Shown: one piece after another, positions 1 through 11,452 of the stretch
Position numbering within the stretch: position 1 is the first letter of the stretch
Layout of the letters: each line of letters opens with the position of its first letter
Origin: Seminavis robusta
Lineage: Eukaryota > Bacillariophyta > Bacillariophyceae > Naviculales > Naviculaceae
Length of the DNA stretch: 64,000 bases
Assembly: GCA_903772945.1 (NCBI GenBank)
Contig: CAICTM010000389.1
Coordinates: forward strand, 1-64,000
Reading direction: 5' to 3'
Notes under the pieces: generated by a model
The model's input: the letters and a program-made list of their open reading frames with translations, nothing else
Database searches by the model: none
Told to the model about the DNA's origin: nothing
Program-made: the position numbers and the translations under genes

Positions 1-1
1 C

Positions 2-3000
2 ACAGGCAGCGAACAACGCAGCACCGATGGAGGCGATACGAGTGAATCCACATTAGCGGGAGACTCGATCAATGTTCCGGCGGTCGCTCGACGACGCGTG
101 ACTACAACAACAACAACAACTGCTACTACTCACACGACGAACAACAGCAGCGGCAGTGAAACCAACGACAACCGCCGTGTGAGCGGAGGCGGTGAATCTA
201 GTAGTGCTCCACCTGTGCTGCCGCTTCACCATCGCCGTGAAGCAAGCTTGGGCTGTGAAAGCGATCAAACCACTTGTACAGCTCCTTCTCCAAATACCAT
301 CATGGAAGAAGCGGCGGCTCCTGTGGTGCCATTGCATCGAAGACATTTAGCAGCCAACAATAGTACTACTCCAGGCTCTTTGCCTTCTCTATCGCTCCCT
401 TCTTCGCCCAGCAGGGGAGCACTGGCATCATCAGAGGTAAGTTTGTTTGTTTGTTTGTCACGAAATTTTCAAAAATCAATCGATTGATGAGCTGACGATC
501 TCGAATGATGCATGTTTGTTCTCATCCATTTGTCTTGCTCTGTCTATATGTTATTTTACTTGTTGCAGGAGGAGAGTGTGGCAGAATTCGAAGATGTCAG
601 CGAAGAAGTTTCCGTTGCGGAGTTGAGTGAATGTGAGGGATCCTGCTCCAGTATCGAGACCACGGCAAGAAACATTGAAGAAATCGAAAACAACCACAAT
701 CCACTTCCAAGCAAGGTGGCCGTCGTGCCGGCCAGAACGGACTCGTCAACAATCTGCTCCACTTCCACTACTGGACGACGTCCCGCCAAAAAGAAAAAGA
801 AAAAATCTACTACCTTTATTACGAGCACATCCTCCTCTTCGACAACCAAGGATGTACGATTGAAAGTTGTCGATCGCAGTACCACTAGTATGAGTCAAGA
901 CCACAGCAGCACGCCAACTTCCAATACTGGCGTGGCCGCTGCTAACAGTGTCAGAGGAGAAGGAAATTCCGCTTCGCAACCATCGCCTCCTGTTTTAAGC
1001 GCCATCAAAATTTTAGCAGCGCAACCCGCTACAGAGGGACCCACTGTGGCATCGCAACACAGCGATGTTCATCGACCCATGTCACTCCCCAAATTCTCAA
1101 ACCCAGAAAATTGCATGTGGACATCCACACACGCCGCAAATTGCCCTTCGGAAGATCGAAGCTCTTCGCTCGTCAATGTATTGCTACAACCATTGCCACC
1201 CAACTTTGATTCCGAAACACAATTACCACCGCTCGAACCGGACTACAGTACGCTCATTCGTCTCAGTCTGTGGTCCGTCATTGATGGTCACGGAGGAGGA
1301 TGTGTGGCGACGTACGCTTCGGAGGTACTCTTGCCACATATTGCTGCATCCATTTCAAGAGCACTCGGGTGTGCCATTGTCGATCGAGGAGTCTGTACGG
1401 TCAATGGTCAATTGCGAGATGCCAATGCGTTAGACCTCGATGGACTCATCAAAACGTCCGATCGAGGATCTCTGGGAAACCCAAATTCTATTCACTATCG
1501 ATCGCCGTTTGAACGCTCGGACAGTGAAGAGGAAGACGAAATAATGGATGCCGTGACGACAGCCAACAATAGCGCACCACCTCCCCCTCCGAACCGATCA
1601 CCGCCCGCTACGGACGAAGAAGACAACAATCCAATGAGTAGTGACAACAACGACGGCGACAGCAAACGGGGGGTGCTTCAGACCGCAGCGTCGCGCCGAC
1701 GGTCACTACCCGCTGGTACAGATGAAGAAGACAACCATCCAATGAGTAGCGACAATAATGACGGCGACAGCAAAATGGGGGTTCCACTGATTCAGGCCGC
1801 AGGGTCGCGCCGACGATCATTACCCGCTACAGATGAAGAAGACAACAAGACAATGAGTAGCGACAATAACGACGCCGACAGCAAACGGGGGGTTCCACTT
1901 CTTCAGGCATCAGGGTCCGCGTCTCCACACCCGGGCAGTGCCTCGGTTAGCTCCGTGAAAACTTCTGTAAAAACGGCAGCATCCGAAAAGCACCAAGAGG
2001 CTCGAGTAGGAACTCATTCTCCAAGGGAAGTGGCCGCCATTACACAGGCAATTACCGAATCATTCTTGGCCGTCGATGAAGGTTGGATTAATTCCATTGA
2101 CCCTGTCGCTACCCACCAAACCTCGTGTCAAAGCAATGGCCGATGGAATTCGGGGGCATGTGCGTTGGTGGTCTTTACGATTCAGCGGTTGGATTGGACG
2201 GATATTTCGGGAAATGGTCCCGACGATCGAGAAAAAGTGCGCGGTGGTCCTGGAAAAAGTCGAGGACACGATACGTCCCAAAATCGTGATGCTGCACGAC
2301 GACGAATGCTGGATTTTGCTTCCAGGGCCAAGAGCGCCAGTTCCATGAGCACCGTGTCGTCAACTTCCTCGCTGACCACCGAAGAAGCTGTTCATGCATC
2401 GGGTCTCGAATCGGAAATTACAGAAACCGAAGGAGAAGACGATGTCAGCCAATCGAAAGGCCGTGCTGGTCTAGGCAGGCGATATCCAGCTCGGAAATCT
2501 ACGGACGCCGTCAACACCATCCCGAAGGAATCACTTATTAGTGCTCCGGGAGGATGCTCCTGTCACTGTTACCGTGCTCACGACGCCATTCTCTACACGG
2601 CTCATGTGGGAGACTGCAGAGCCGTGATGTTGGGATCGGCGCCTCCACGAACCATCAAAGTGCGAGACTCTTTTGCCGATCACCCCGACACCACGGACGA
2701 CGAATCCAGCCATCACAGTAGTGATGAAACAGAGTGTCTCAGTAGTAGTGACCACGACGCGGACAGTAGCGACGATGACGAAATCATGGAGGTGGAAAAG
2801 CTGTCCGTGGGAAGCAACAATAATCGCAAGGCATCCGCTTCCGCGACGACGGGAACGGGGAGCACTCCGTCATTGATGACCTATATGAAACGTCCCGCGA
2901 GAAGATCTCGCCGTCGAACCATGGATGATACCGGGGCAAATGCGCCTTTCATTGCTCTGCCGCCACTGGAAGAGAACGAAAGTATTTATCATTGCCATTC

Positions 3001-4162
3001 CGCGCCGATGATCGAGCTGGAAGTTGCAGACATGGAACGACGGGAGAGACGAAAGCAGCGGGCGTTGGCCTCTGCGAGCAACGGGGCTAGTGCCGCGGCT
3101 GCTGCCGCGGGCACTCCGACATCAAACAACAACAATAACAACGGCGGAACCCAAGAAAGTGGAAAGGATCCCTCGGATTCATCCACTTCTTCTCAAGACA
3201 GTGACGATGTCATGCGGCTAATTCACCTTCCACCAGTGGCTCGTCCGATTGACCTCACCACGGATCACTCTGCTTACAATCCCGCCGAAGTGACAGCAGT
3301 GCTTCGACGATGCAACAACGCTCCCAGGGCTATATCGGCGGGTGTTGGAGGTGGCATCAAACGCGTGGCTGGGAGCTTAGCGGTGACCCGAGCGTTGGGT
3401 GACGCTTATCTGAAAACTCCCAAACTCTCCTTCCTGCCATACAAGAGTCACGCGCCTTACATCACGGCACGACCAGAGGTCAATTGCCGTCCTGTGTCGT
3501 CGACATCCGACAAAGTGCTGATCCTTGCCACGGATGGAGTTTGGGAACGAGCCAGTGGCGACGATGCCTTGAGATGGGTGAGAAATTTCTATACGGAACG
3601 TATTGCCGAAGCAGAGAGGCGAAAGATTCGCAGACTGAAGGAAGGCAAGCAGTCGTTTGCCAAAGACGTGCCGACATCGGTCATCTTGTCTCCGAACTAT
3701 TATGACATTCGCTTAGCACCGGCTAGTAGCAATGGAAACACTCTCTTGAACAGCAGTGGCAACAACAGCGTTGTCAAGGGCTCTTTGGAACTGGAGCAAG
3801 AGCAGGAACGTCAGGATGATCAAAATCAAAAGATGGACACGAAATCGTTGGAATTGGATTTGGATTACTCTGGGCGCAGCAGGAGCCGGAAGCGTGGTGC
3901 AGTGGAGCCTCGCAGCCCAAGCCCCCCAAGCAACAAGCGACGCAAGAGGGGCGGTCGTCGGGGCAACGCTGTCCAGTGCGGATGGTCCCGCAGTTCATCG
4001 GTCGCCGATGTCATTGTACGACGAGTCCTCAACAAAGTGCGAAGGGCTCGAAACATCTCGAGTTTGCAGGCGTTGATGTCGCTTCCACAGGGCCGTGCGA
4101 GACGATCCAAGCACGACGATATTACTGCGTGCGTGGTTGATCTTTCCTCATTTGTGTCCTAA
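2..4162 (+). CDS. PP2C-family Ser/Thr protein phosphatase with long low-complexity insertions (5' partial)
   Basis: A metal-dependent protein phosphatase. Two exons are visible, 2..436 and 569..4162, joined in phase 0 by a 132-bp intron (GTAAGT...TTGCAG). The frame is already open at base 2 with no ATG, so the N-terminus lies outside the window; about 1,342 residues are present. PP2C signatures occur in order: VIDGHGGG (near 1280), YTAHVGDCRAVM (near 2590), KRVAGSLAVTRALGDAYLK (near 3360), DKVLILATDGVWE (near 3510) and a final HDDITACVV (near 4110). The Asp residues of these motifs normally bind the two metals. A typical PP2C catalytic domain is about 250-300 residues; here acidic, Ser-rich and Asn-rich insertions stretch it to nearly 1,000. 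One insertion is a threefold repeat. A basic tract (residues encoded near 3880-3960) could be a nuclear signal. Substrate unknown. Confidence 0.88.
1606..1920 (+). repeat. Threefold in-frame repeat inside the PP2C gene
   Basis: Three consecutive copies of a unit of about 32-38 codons. Each starts with TDEEDN, runs through MSSDNND.DSK and GV, and is followed by SRRRSLP between units. It lies in the insertion between the DGHGG and GDCR motifs. All copies stay in frame and have diverged by substitutions, so they are probably translated. Alternating acidic and RRRS segments look like possible phosphorylation sites; that is inference. Confidence 0.85.
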
Positions 4163-4385
4163 GCAATGTCTTCAATAACTCGGCACGGGACAGTCGTCCC
4201 AGGACGGAAATATGAAACAAAATGGCGACTAAATGTGAATGATGGCTTGGCTATTTGCTTTGGGGGACAGCAAAATCAAGCCATGTTGATATGAATACTG
4301 TTCAGTAGAATAGATGTAAGACAATCCTATATAGTTTTGGAATTGGTACGCTGCATTTTGTACTTTCCTTTAGTTTCATGAACTA

Positions 4386-6151
4386 TTACTTTGTCTTCTT
4401 CCCTGTTGTCTTGGGTGCTGGTGGAGGCTTCGCAGCGGCGGCAGCGGCTGCTTGGAAAACAAGGTGAGACTCTAGTGTTATATTTCTCCCAGCAGCAACT
4501 TTCACGACTAGTACTTACCGGCAGCTGCTGCTGCCATAGATACAGCAGCAGACGATGGAGCTGTGGCTGTGGCTGGTGCCAATTTCTTGTTGGTAGGAAG
4601 TCTCCCCATGCCAAGTTTCGGTGATGCTCTCCCACTGGTCATGCCAATCGTTTTGGGCGACGCTCGACCGCTCGTGAAATTCTTTGGTGACGCCCTTCCA
4701 CTAGCGACAGCCTTGAGCGCCTGAAGCTTACCAGTGGGTGCCGATCCCTGTGCCACAGGTTGTTGCACGGCATTATATATGTATTCGTCCACACAAGCCT
4801 CAAAATCCCGGGCTACAACGCCATAGTCGCTTTCTCTGTGCATTTCGGAGCAATTGGATGTTGGGGAGGACAGAAATGAAAAAGGAAGAAAGAAAAAAAC
4901 CGAGTCAACGCAAAACGCACCTGCCATTGTACTTGACACAACTGTTGGCAAAATGAAGCAAGATTTCAAGGAATAGATTATCGAACGTGAGACAATATGT
5001 TAGCTGCTCAACCAAAAGCAAAACAGGAAAACGAGAACTTACTTGTGACAAATCAATCGAATCTTCTGATGAACGTCCGAATAGGACGTGAGTATTTTTG
5101 CCACAATCATTTTTCGAACCAGACTGAGGTCCATTGGAAAGAGTATTCTCTCTGCATACCCCGGCGCATCTTCTGGCTTTACGGGTTTTCGAAACACTGT
5201 CGAAGTCCGGTGACTTGCAATTTTCCGCCACACCTGCAACAGTTGTGTGGGTGGATCGGGATGGATCATTGTGAAATTTGGATTGTCGTTTGCCATGGCC
5301 ATGAGTTGAGAGTACGTGGGTGCAGGAATGCTGTTGGCTTTTTTCTTTTTATTTCCAGCAGCTGTCGTCGCTGCCAATACTGCTGCAGAGGGCGCTCGAG
5401 TCGATGGCACAGCCAAGTCATCTCGAAGTCTTCCCACCAGCGCTGATAGAGTGTAGTATTTATCCAGAGGCGTTAGTGGATTGTCCAATATGATGTCCAC
5501 TTGTTGGTCGAGTTCTTCTGGAGTCATCCCCAAAGCCTCCAAATTCCCCTTTTCTGCTTTACTCTTTGCCTTTTTCTTTGTAGATGCTGCTTCTTTCTTG
5601 TCCCCATCGCCTGCTGTGTCGTCAAGAGGAAGACCAAGCCCCGCTTTTCCCTCTTGCAAGTTCTCTAACGAAGCTTCCATCATTTGGATTTCCCTCAGCA
5701 ACTCCCGCTCACATTCGTCAGCTTCCTTGTCCATTGTCTTGAGTTCCATTCTCGGCACTCCCTCCGTCAGCCGATACAGTACTTGATCCACCAAAGGTTT
5801 TGTTTTCAACTCCAGGTCCACTGTAGCATTGGGTGTAGAAATCGAAGCTGACGGACCCACCGCATCAGATGGAGCCGCACTGCTTGTGGTAGCACTGACT
5901 GGCAGAGACGCCATGGGAAGATTGCTCGGAGTGGCACCGGCAGGAGCGGCATTCTTTTTCCTCTTTTTACCGCCAGCAGCAGCAGTAGCAGCAGTGGCGA
6001 CGGCTGGAACCGCTACGGCAACTTCGGCATCTTTCTTCTTCTTCTTGGCACTCTTTCCTTCTTGTGCTGGGCGCGAATTGGCACGCTTCTTCTTTCCAGT
6101 GGCAGCAGCAGTTGCAGTCTTCTTTGATGCTGCTTTCTTGGTGTCTTCCAT
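4386..6151 (-). CDS. Bromodomain-containing protein
   Basis: Predicted acetyl-lysine reader, about 502 residues, from four exons: 6151..5043, 4941..4921, 4835..4519 and 4447..4386. The N-terminal third is Lys/Ala-rich (runs such as KKKRANSR and SAKKKKKD), typical of a nuclear protein. The bromodomain covers roughly residues 300-400: a ZA-loop with FRKPVKPEDAPGYAERI, then PMDLSLVRKMI, then, only after splicing, LICHNCVKYNG containing the conserved Asn that contacts acetyl-lysine, and RESDYGVVARDFEACVDEY. The second exon is just 21 bp and encodes CVKYN. All junctions have GT-AG ends and matching phases. The tail carries repeated SGRASPK motifs, possible proline-directed kinase sites, and ends in an Ala run and KKTK. 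The complex it belongs to cannot be inferred. Confidence 0.85.
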
Positions 6152-6854
6152 GGTGGTACCGTATGACGATCAATAATTAGTCAAGAGCATCAACAAGAGC
6201 ATTGTTTGCGTCGATGGTTGTGGTTCTTGGTGGTTTTGCCGTTGCCTGGGTGCAGCATCGAGGAACTGAGCGTCCCTCTAAGGTGTGCCTACAACTTTAT
6301 GCTCAGGTAGATGCGGTAATACTGTACAAACATTCTGTTCTCATTGGAAAAGTAATCAACAACTTCAACCCTATAATTACCAGATCTACCTTTCTTGTCT
6401 TTCTGGGTCCCGGCAAAAAGCCGTTTCGATTCTCCGGCAGCATCAACGCCTCCGCAGCACCACCGCAACAACAACACCGACGAGCAAGCAATCATAACAA
6501 CACCAACCAAGGGAGCAAGCAATCATAGACAACAACACTAACCAAGCTCAGTGAGGCCCAGGAAGTGTGTTGTTTGGTAGTATAGAGCATGAAATCAGTG
6601 CTCATCAGTGGCTCAGTCTCGTCTCATCATATGTCGTTTTCCATCTGGCAGAATCTGTCATCTGATTTTTGGGGGTCGAAAAATGGGATGTCACCATGAT
6701 GAGCTCACTTTTTTGTTCAACCGGATTGCTAGAGTTGCATACCCAACCGAACAAGGAAGATTTGCGATTGTTGATAAGCCTAGGCCAGATCAACCCCCCC
6801 TACTTTCAATTACCTTTCCTATCAATCTTCTATTCAATACCTATCAATTGCAAA
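6152..6854. other. Intergenic, divergent promoter region
   Basis: The 5' flanks of the bromodomain gene (minus) and the next gene (plus). Reading frames here are short or lack ATG starts and I see no RNA gene. The sequence before the ATG at 6855 (CAAAATGAAG) is a good eukaryotic start context. Confidence 0.6.
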
Positions 6855-8651
6855 ATGAAGATCTCTTCTTCTATCATCAAGCTGCTCTCGTGGTCCACAT
6901 GGACCACCGACAACAACAACAGCAACACCAAGAAGACCCCCGTTCTCCAGGTCGCCAAGGAGATGACGGGCAACAACAACAACAACAAAGATGTTCCTGC
7001 AGCAGAGGAAGTCCCAACGTTCCAACTGGACGAGTTGGACAAGACATTTGTCGAAACCGCGGCACTGTTGCACACGAATGGAACGAATCCTGATGTGGAG
7101 TTCCAGCAGCACGGTCGCTACCTAGGTGCCTACGACCTTTCCCTGGTTCCTGCGGATCAGCATGGTCACTACGGATACGACAAATACAACCAGCACCGGC
7201 CCAAAGGCTGTCGCATCCACCCCAGTCATTCAGCCAACGCTCGCTGGAAGACCCATTACGGTCAAGACACCGAACGGAGCAATGGAAACCGTTTATCCTT
7301 TGCTCCCGTCAACACTGTAGTGGGGTACTCTTCTGATGAGAGCGAACAAGCTGAGAACCGTCGTGTCTATCGAGACATGAAGAAACATGTGCCACAGGCC
7401 CGATTCGAATTCTGGCACGAAGCCCAACAACAATTCATTTCCGTCGGCACACCCACACCCCACGAACGCGTCTTGGATCTCGTGCAGTTGATTCAAGAGT
7501 ACGGATACCAACAAGTGGCCAAATGGATCACCAACAACCAATGGTTCCAAAGCGACAAAGTGTACCTACAAAAAGCGAAACTGTACATTCAAATTGATGC
7601 CGTGCATCAAGACCTCGAGGGACTTGTTCGTTTCATCCAGGCGAAGAAAGGAAATGACAAGCAAGTCGCCCACTGGTTCATGGTCAACGAAAAGAACCCT
7701 TACATGTTCGAACTCGCCATGTGCCACTTGCATCACGGAGGAATTCAGCGCAACGCTGACAACGAAATTTGCACCTTGAATACACGAGAACAGATTGCCA
7801 AACGACGATTTGTCTATCGCAAGGTCAAGGATGTCTGCATGGAAGATGCAGCACCAGTAGAAGTAGATCAACAACCAACAGCAACTAAAGACATTGAGAC
7901 AATAGAAACAGTGTCGACCGTCGACGACGACAAGATGGCATCCGATGCCATCATCACACACGAAGCAGTGGTGGTTCCAACATGCACAGCAGTGGTCCCA
8001 TACGTTCAAAAGTGGCACGTGAAACACTTCAAGATCAGTGCGCATGGACAACAACAACCATTTGTATTGGAGATGCTAATGATGAATGGTGTGCTACTTG
8101 GAGTGGTACCCAACGACATTCTCGCAGCCTTGATGAAGGATGGTGGAGTTTTTGTCAAGGAAATAATGCGGCGGCACAAGACACTACAATTGGAGGCAGG
8201 CATTGCCTCAGACAATACGGATTACGAATTCATGACTGGCCAAGTGGTAGGTGAAGAACCACTGGTCGAAGAACAACAACAACTTGATGCTGATGAACCA
8301 CTGGTCGACAACCGAGTCGACGAGGAGGACAATGTGGACACAGCACAATCAACGTTGCGGCGGTCAAAGAGACGCATGGCGGCGATTGCATCTCAGAGAA
8401 TTGCAGAGCAAATCAAGACACAGCCGCGGCGGGTGGCAGAACAACCTAGAAATGATAAATGTAGACGAGTGGCAGCCAAGAAGTCAACAAAGCCAACGGC
8501 GAAGGGCAAGAAGTCGACAAAGCCAAAGGCGAAGGGCAAGAAGACGACAACAACAAGACCTGTGACGGACACACAGCAGCAAACGACAGTTCAGACAACA
8601 AGTCGTTCTGGGCGGCGAGTAAGAATGCCTGACCGGTACATTCCAGTCTAG
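6855..8651 (+). CDS. Unrecognised 598-residue protein with basic C-terminal tail
   Basis: Single-exon gene. I do not recognise a family. The frame stays open upstream as far as an in-frame ATG pair at 6696-6701, but the ATG at 6855 has the better context (CAAAATG) and is preferred. Residues about 30-330 are well-mixed and probably folded: a segment beginning RFEFWHEAQQQF, then repeated helix-like stretches rich in Tyr, Trp and His (YQQVAKWITNNQWF, VAHWFMVNEKNPYMFELAM). The C-terminal 120 residues are low complexity: RRSKRRMAAIASQR, then two near-identical KSTKPxAKGKK repeats, ending in RSGRRVRMPDRYIPV. The final motif resembles the short RSGR...P.RY stretch found between integrase and reverse transcriptase in some LTR-retroelement polyproteins, but nothing else element-like is present. 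Nuclear or nucleic-acid binding is a guess from the basic tail. Confidence 0.6.
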   Translation: MKISSSIIKLLSWSTWTTDNNNSNTKKTPVLQVAKEMTGNNNNNKDVPAAEEVPTFQLDELDKTFVETAALLHTNGTNPDVEFQQHGRYLGAYDLSLVPADQHGHYGYDKYNQHRPKGCRIHPSHSANARWKTHYGQDTERSNGNRLSFAPVNTVVGYSSDESEQAENRRVYRDMKKHVPQARFEFWHEAQQQFISVGTPTPHERVLDLVQLIQEYGYQQVAKWITNNQWFQSDKVYLQKAKLYIQIDAVHQDLEGLVRFIQAKKGNDKQVAHWFMVNEKNPYMFELAMCHLHHGGIQRNADNEICTLNTREQIAKRRFVYRKVKDVCMEDAAPVEVDQQPTATKDIETIETVSTVDDDKMASDAIITHEAVVVPTCTAVVPYVQKWHVKHFKISAHGQQQPFVLEMLMMNGVLLGVVPNDILAALMKDGGVFVKEIMRRHKTLQLEAGIASDNTDYEFMTGQVVGEEPLVEEQQQLDADEPLVDNRVDEEDNVDTAQSTLRRSKRRMAAIASQRIAEQIKTQPRRVAEQPRNDKCRRVAAKKSTKPTAKGKKSTKPKAKGKKTTTTRPVTDTQQQTTVQTTSRSGRRVRMPDRYIPV

Positions 8652-9295
8652 GACAACAGGTAAGTTGGGGCGGCGACGACGGATTGTGGGGATTACTAAC
8701 ACATGAATACATACACAAAGAGCAAGCATCTGGTGGGGTGCAGGGCTATACAACAATTTTTTTGCAGAGATGAATACAGTTGGTTCAATGGAAGGGTCAC
8801 ATAAAAGGTAGCCAGGTTTGTGGTTCCTGTGCTAGGCAGCCTCTATTGCAGAGTGCTTGTCCGAACGTCCTCCACGCGACGAAAGTCCAAAGTTAATACC
8901 CGTGACACCTGACAACCAACCTCTATCATTTCGGATGCTATGCTACAATCTTAAATACAACCAAACAACATAAACACACTAACACATAGTAGACAATCTT
9001 TACAAACAAAAATCATGGCTTCATTCTTTATAGTAGTTGTAGTCGTACTAGCTAGCTACTGGTACCGGTACGGTAGCATCCATTGAAGCGAGCACAAACA
9101 GGATTGATGGTTCGATTCCATGAGCCCTTTTGGTTACGATGTACCGGTATGCCATGAGCCGTTTCGATTACGTGCTGAGCCGTTTCGAATCCAATCGAAT
9201 CGAAGATCCAAAGATCCTGACCCAGCTGAAAAGATCGCTTTGCCTTTATTGTGGCACATCGAAGCAACATCAGCTACTCTACTAGGCCTTGGGCC
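8652..9295. other. Intergenic
   Basis: No gene found. Contains two copies of the palindrome TACCGGTA (9063-9070, 9142-9149) common in the intergenic DNA of this window. The frame upstream of the sirtuin is open from a GTG at 9251 but has no ATG before 9296. Confidence 0.5.
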
Positions 9296-10506
9296 ATGGG
9301 CATCCAACGAATTCAACTCTTTAATAAGGTTTACTACTTTTCTGCACCAGCAAGATGTAGCCGTCAAGTTCGCTCCATTGGAACACCTGGCGGAGGATGC
9401 TGCTCCTATCACACCGTACCTGTGGTATCCAAGCTGTTGACACCATGGATTCGTTCGGGCATTCAACTCCAACGCTGCAACTTGAGCTCCCACAGCAAGT
9501 CAGCGTCATCAGGCAAACAAAACGATGGAATCCATTCTGAAACAGTGCGCACAGTGGCGAAATGGATTCAAGACTTGGAAAAGCAAGGACTGCCCAAAAT
9601 AATAGTCTTGTGTGGCGCAGGTGTTTCTGTGGCTGCTGGAATTCCTGATTTTAGGTCTCCCGGCACCGGTCTGTATGACAACTTGCAAAAGTACAATCTT
9701 CCCTATCCTGAGGCGGTCTTTGATCTCGACTATTACCGTCAGCGCCCCCAGGCGTTCTTGTCTCTTGCCAAAGAGATTTGGCCTGGTGTGCAAGAACAGC
9801 ACTCTCCAACCTTGACTCATTCTTTTCTGGCTTTGTTGGAACAAAATAACCTTTTACTCAGATGCTATACACAAAACATTGACGGCTTGGAGTTCTTGGG
9901 AGGCATGAGCTCAGACAAAATTATGGAATGTCACGGCCATTTTCGGTCTGCTAGCTGCATTCGGTGCGGTTCACCCGCAGACATTGAAAAAGTAAAGGAA
10001 TCCATTCTGCAACAGCAAGGAACTCCCATGTGCGAGCAATGTCATATTGGTCATGTCAAGCCAGACATCGTATTCTTTGGAGAGGCGCTTCCTCCCAGAC
10101 TGAACTTGCTCATACAGAACGATCTTCCAAGGGCGAGTCTCATGCTTATCCTGGGGACAAGTCTTCAAGTCGGTACGTAAAGATCTATCTACTCAAGTAC
10201 CTACATCAAACTTGGTTTCTTACATTTTTTTCTTCTTCGCGTACGGTAGTCCCCGTTTCTTTGATTCCTGATTGGGTTCCATCAAGCTGTCGCCGAGTCC
10301 TTCTGAATCGAGAGTTGGTGGGAAACTTGGCCATTGGAACCGGTAGCCACCCAAACGAGAAGTCAAGGGATTTGTTTCAAGCCGGAGATTGCGATGACAG
10401 CATCTTGGCCATCTGCCGAGCATTGGGATGGGAAGACCTACTCAGGAAACAAAACGAGGCTACTCGAATTCGTGCCACCGCTACCACAACAATGGATGCC
10501 AAGTAG
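9296..10506 (+). CDS. Sirtuin (SIR2 family NAD-dependent protein deacylase), mitochondrial type
   Basis: NAD-dependent lysine deacylase of about 377 residues. Exons 9296..10172 and 10250..10506 join across a 77-bp intron (G|GTACGT...GGTAG) that splits a Val codon and restores TSLQVVPVSLIPDW, the conserved sirtuin sequence. Diagnostic motifs: GAGVSVAAGIPDFRSPGTGLY (about 107-127, written here only in part of the NAD loop), TQNIDGLE (192-199), catalytic His213 in ECHGHF, zinc ligands C221/C224 and C246/C249, then KPDIVFFGEALP. The closest type is class I (SIRT2/SIRT3-like). The first ~70 residues are rich in Arg, Ser and hydrophobics with almost no acids, which fits a mitochondrial presequence (inference). 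The start is set by the first ATG in the frame. Confidence 0.9.
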
Positions 10507-10828
10507 GCACGCACGAAGACGGACTCGGCGAGGAGAACCCTCACCGCTTATGTACAGGGCACCACGGGAAATCTGTCTCTCGTGTTGTTTCCCCATCCTT
10601 CTGCTAATCAGTACTTGGAGAGGCCCAGGATGCTGGCAGCTCAGAATGGTTTGGATTCTTGTTGATTATCTTTCCTAAAATATACATTGTTTGCTATCCG
10701 TTAGCACATTCAGTAACTCCGTCCGTGTGGTGCACTTCACTGTAACTCTGTTGTTTGTGTAGTCGGTTCGGTTGTCTCTTGTGGATCTCTCTGGTTGACG
10801 ATACCAGCAGACCCGATCCAGCAGCCAT
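10507..10828. other. Convergent intergenic spacer
   Basis: 3' flanks of the sirtuin gene (plus) and the next gene (minus). No gene seen; likely the two 3' UTRs. Confidence 0.6.
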
Positions 10829-11452
10829 CTAGGCCTTTACAGGAGCAGCAGGAGCTCCAGCCTTCTTATTGACGGGCTTTTTGCCTGCTCTCTTCTTCCT
10901 TCTGTTCTTCTTTTCCCTGAGCTTCAGAAACTCGTCGGCCTCGTCATCACTGAGACTATGCATGGATGTACTCAAATTGCCGGCACTGACACGGCTGCTG
11001 TCATTCATCTTTCCTCCACTGGAGTGACTGCTGTCATTCATGCCATTACGCTTCCCCGTACTTGGCCTAACGGGCGACTTTGATCTTGCCCTTGTAGTTC
11101 GGATCTTGTCCATCATACTGCCAACACTATCCTTTTGATAGGCAATCCTCTCATTGGTGGTCATGGCTGCAAGCTTTTTGCGCTCCTCTTCTTGAGCCCT
11201 CAGGAGAGCATCTTTGTGCTCTTGTCTGGCACGGATGTCGGGATCATCGTCCACGCCCAGGTCGGTCTTGAGATTCATCACAGCACTCAGTCGCTCCTCC
11301 AAAGTGCCTTCCGTTACCGATATGGTACTGTTGGTGCTCGCTCCAGAAACACCCCGCTTGAGAGTTGGCATTCCAAAGGCGCCACTGTCGCCTTCAAAGG
11401 AGACCTCATCCTCGCTGTAGCTGCCTTCGCTGTCAGAGTCAAGAAGTCCCAT
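10829..11452 (-). CDS. Small charged hypothetical protein (207 residues)
   Basis: Single-exon gene. The frame opens at 11578, but the ATG at 11452 (MGLLDSDSEGSYSEDE) gives a compositionally uniform protein and is preferred. I do not recognise a family. Features: an acidic Ser-rich N-terminus; a predicted amphipathic helical region (EERLSAVMNLKTDLGVDDD, then RARQEHKDALLRAQEEER) likely to form a coiled coil; a Ser-rich linker with RARSKSPVRP; a short DDEADEFLKLREKK helix; and a very basic tail KKNRRKKRAGKKPVNKK. It could be a nuclear or ribonucleoprotein-associated protein, but that is inference from composition only. Confidence 0.6.
   Translation of the reverse strand: MGLLDSDSEGSYSEDEVSFEGDSGAFGMPTLKRGVSGASTNSTISVTEGTLEERLSAVMNLKTDLGVDDDPDIRARQEHKDALLRAQEEERKKLAAMTTNERIAYQKDSVGSMMDKIRTTRARSKSPVRPSTGKRNGMNDSSHSSGGKMNDSSRVSAGNLSTSMHSLSDDEADEFLKLREKKNRRKKRAGKKPVNKKAGAPAAPVKA

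Noticed and set aside
9251-9295. Longer sirtuin start
   Set aside because: The upstream extension begins with GTG only; the first ATG is at 9296. The same reasoning applies to TTG-type extensions before 19682 and 42651.
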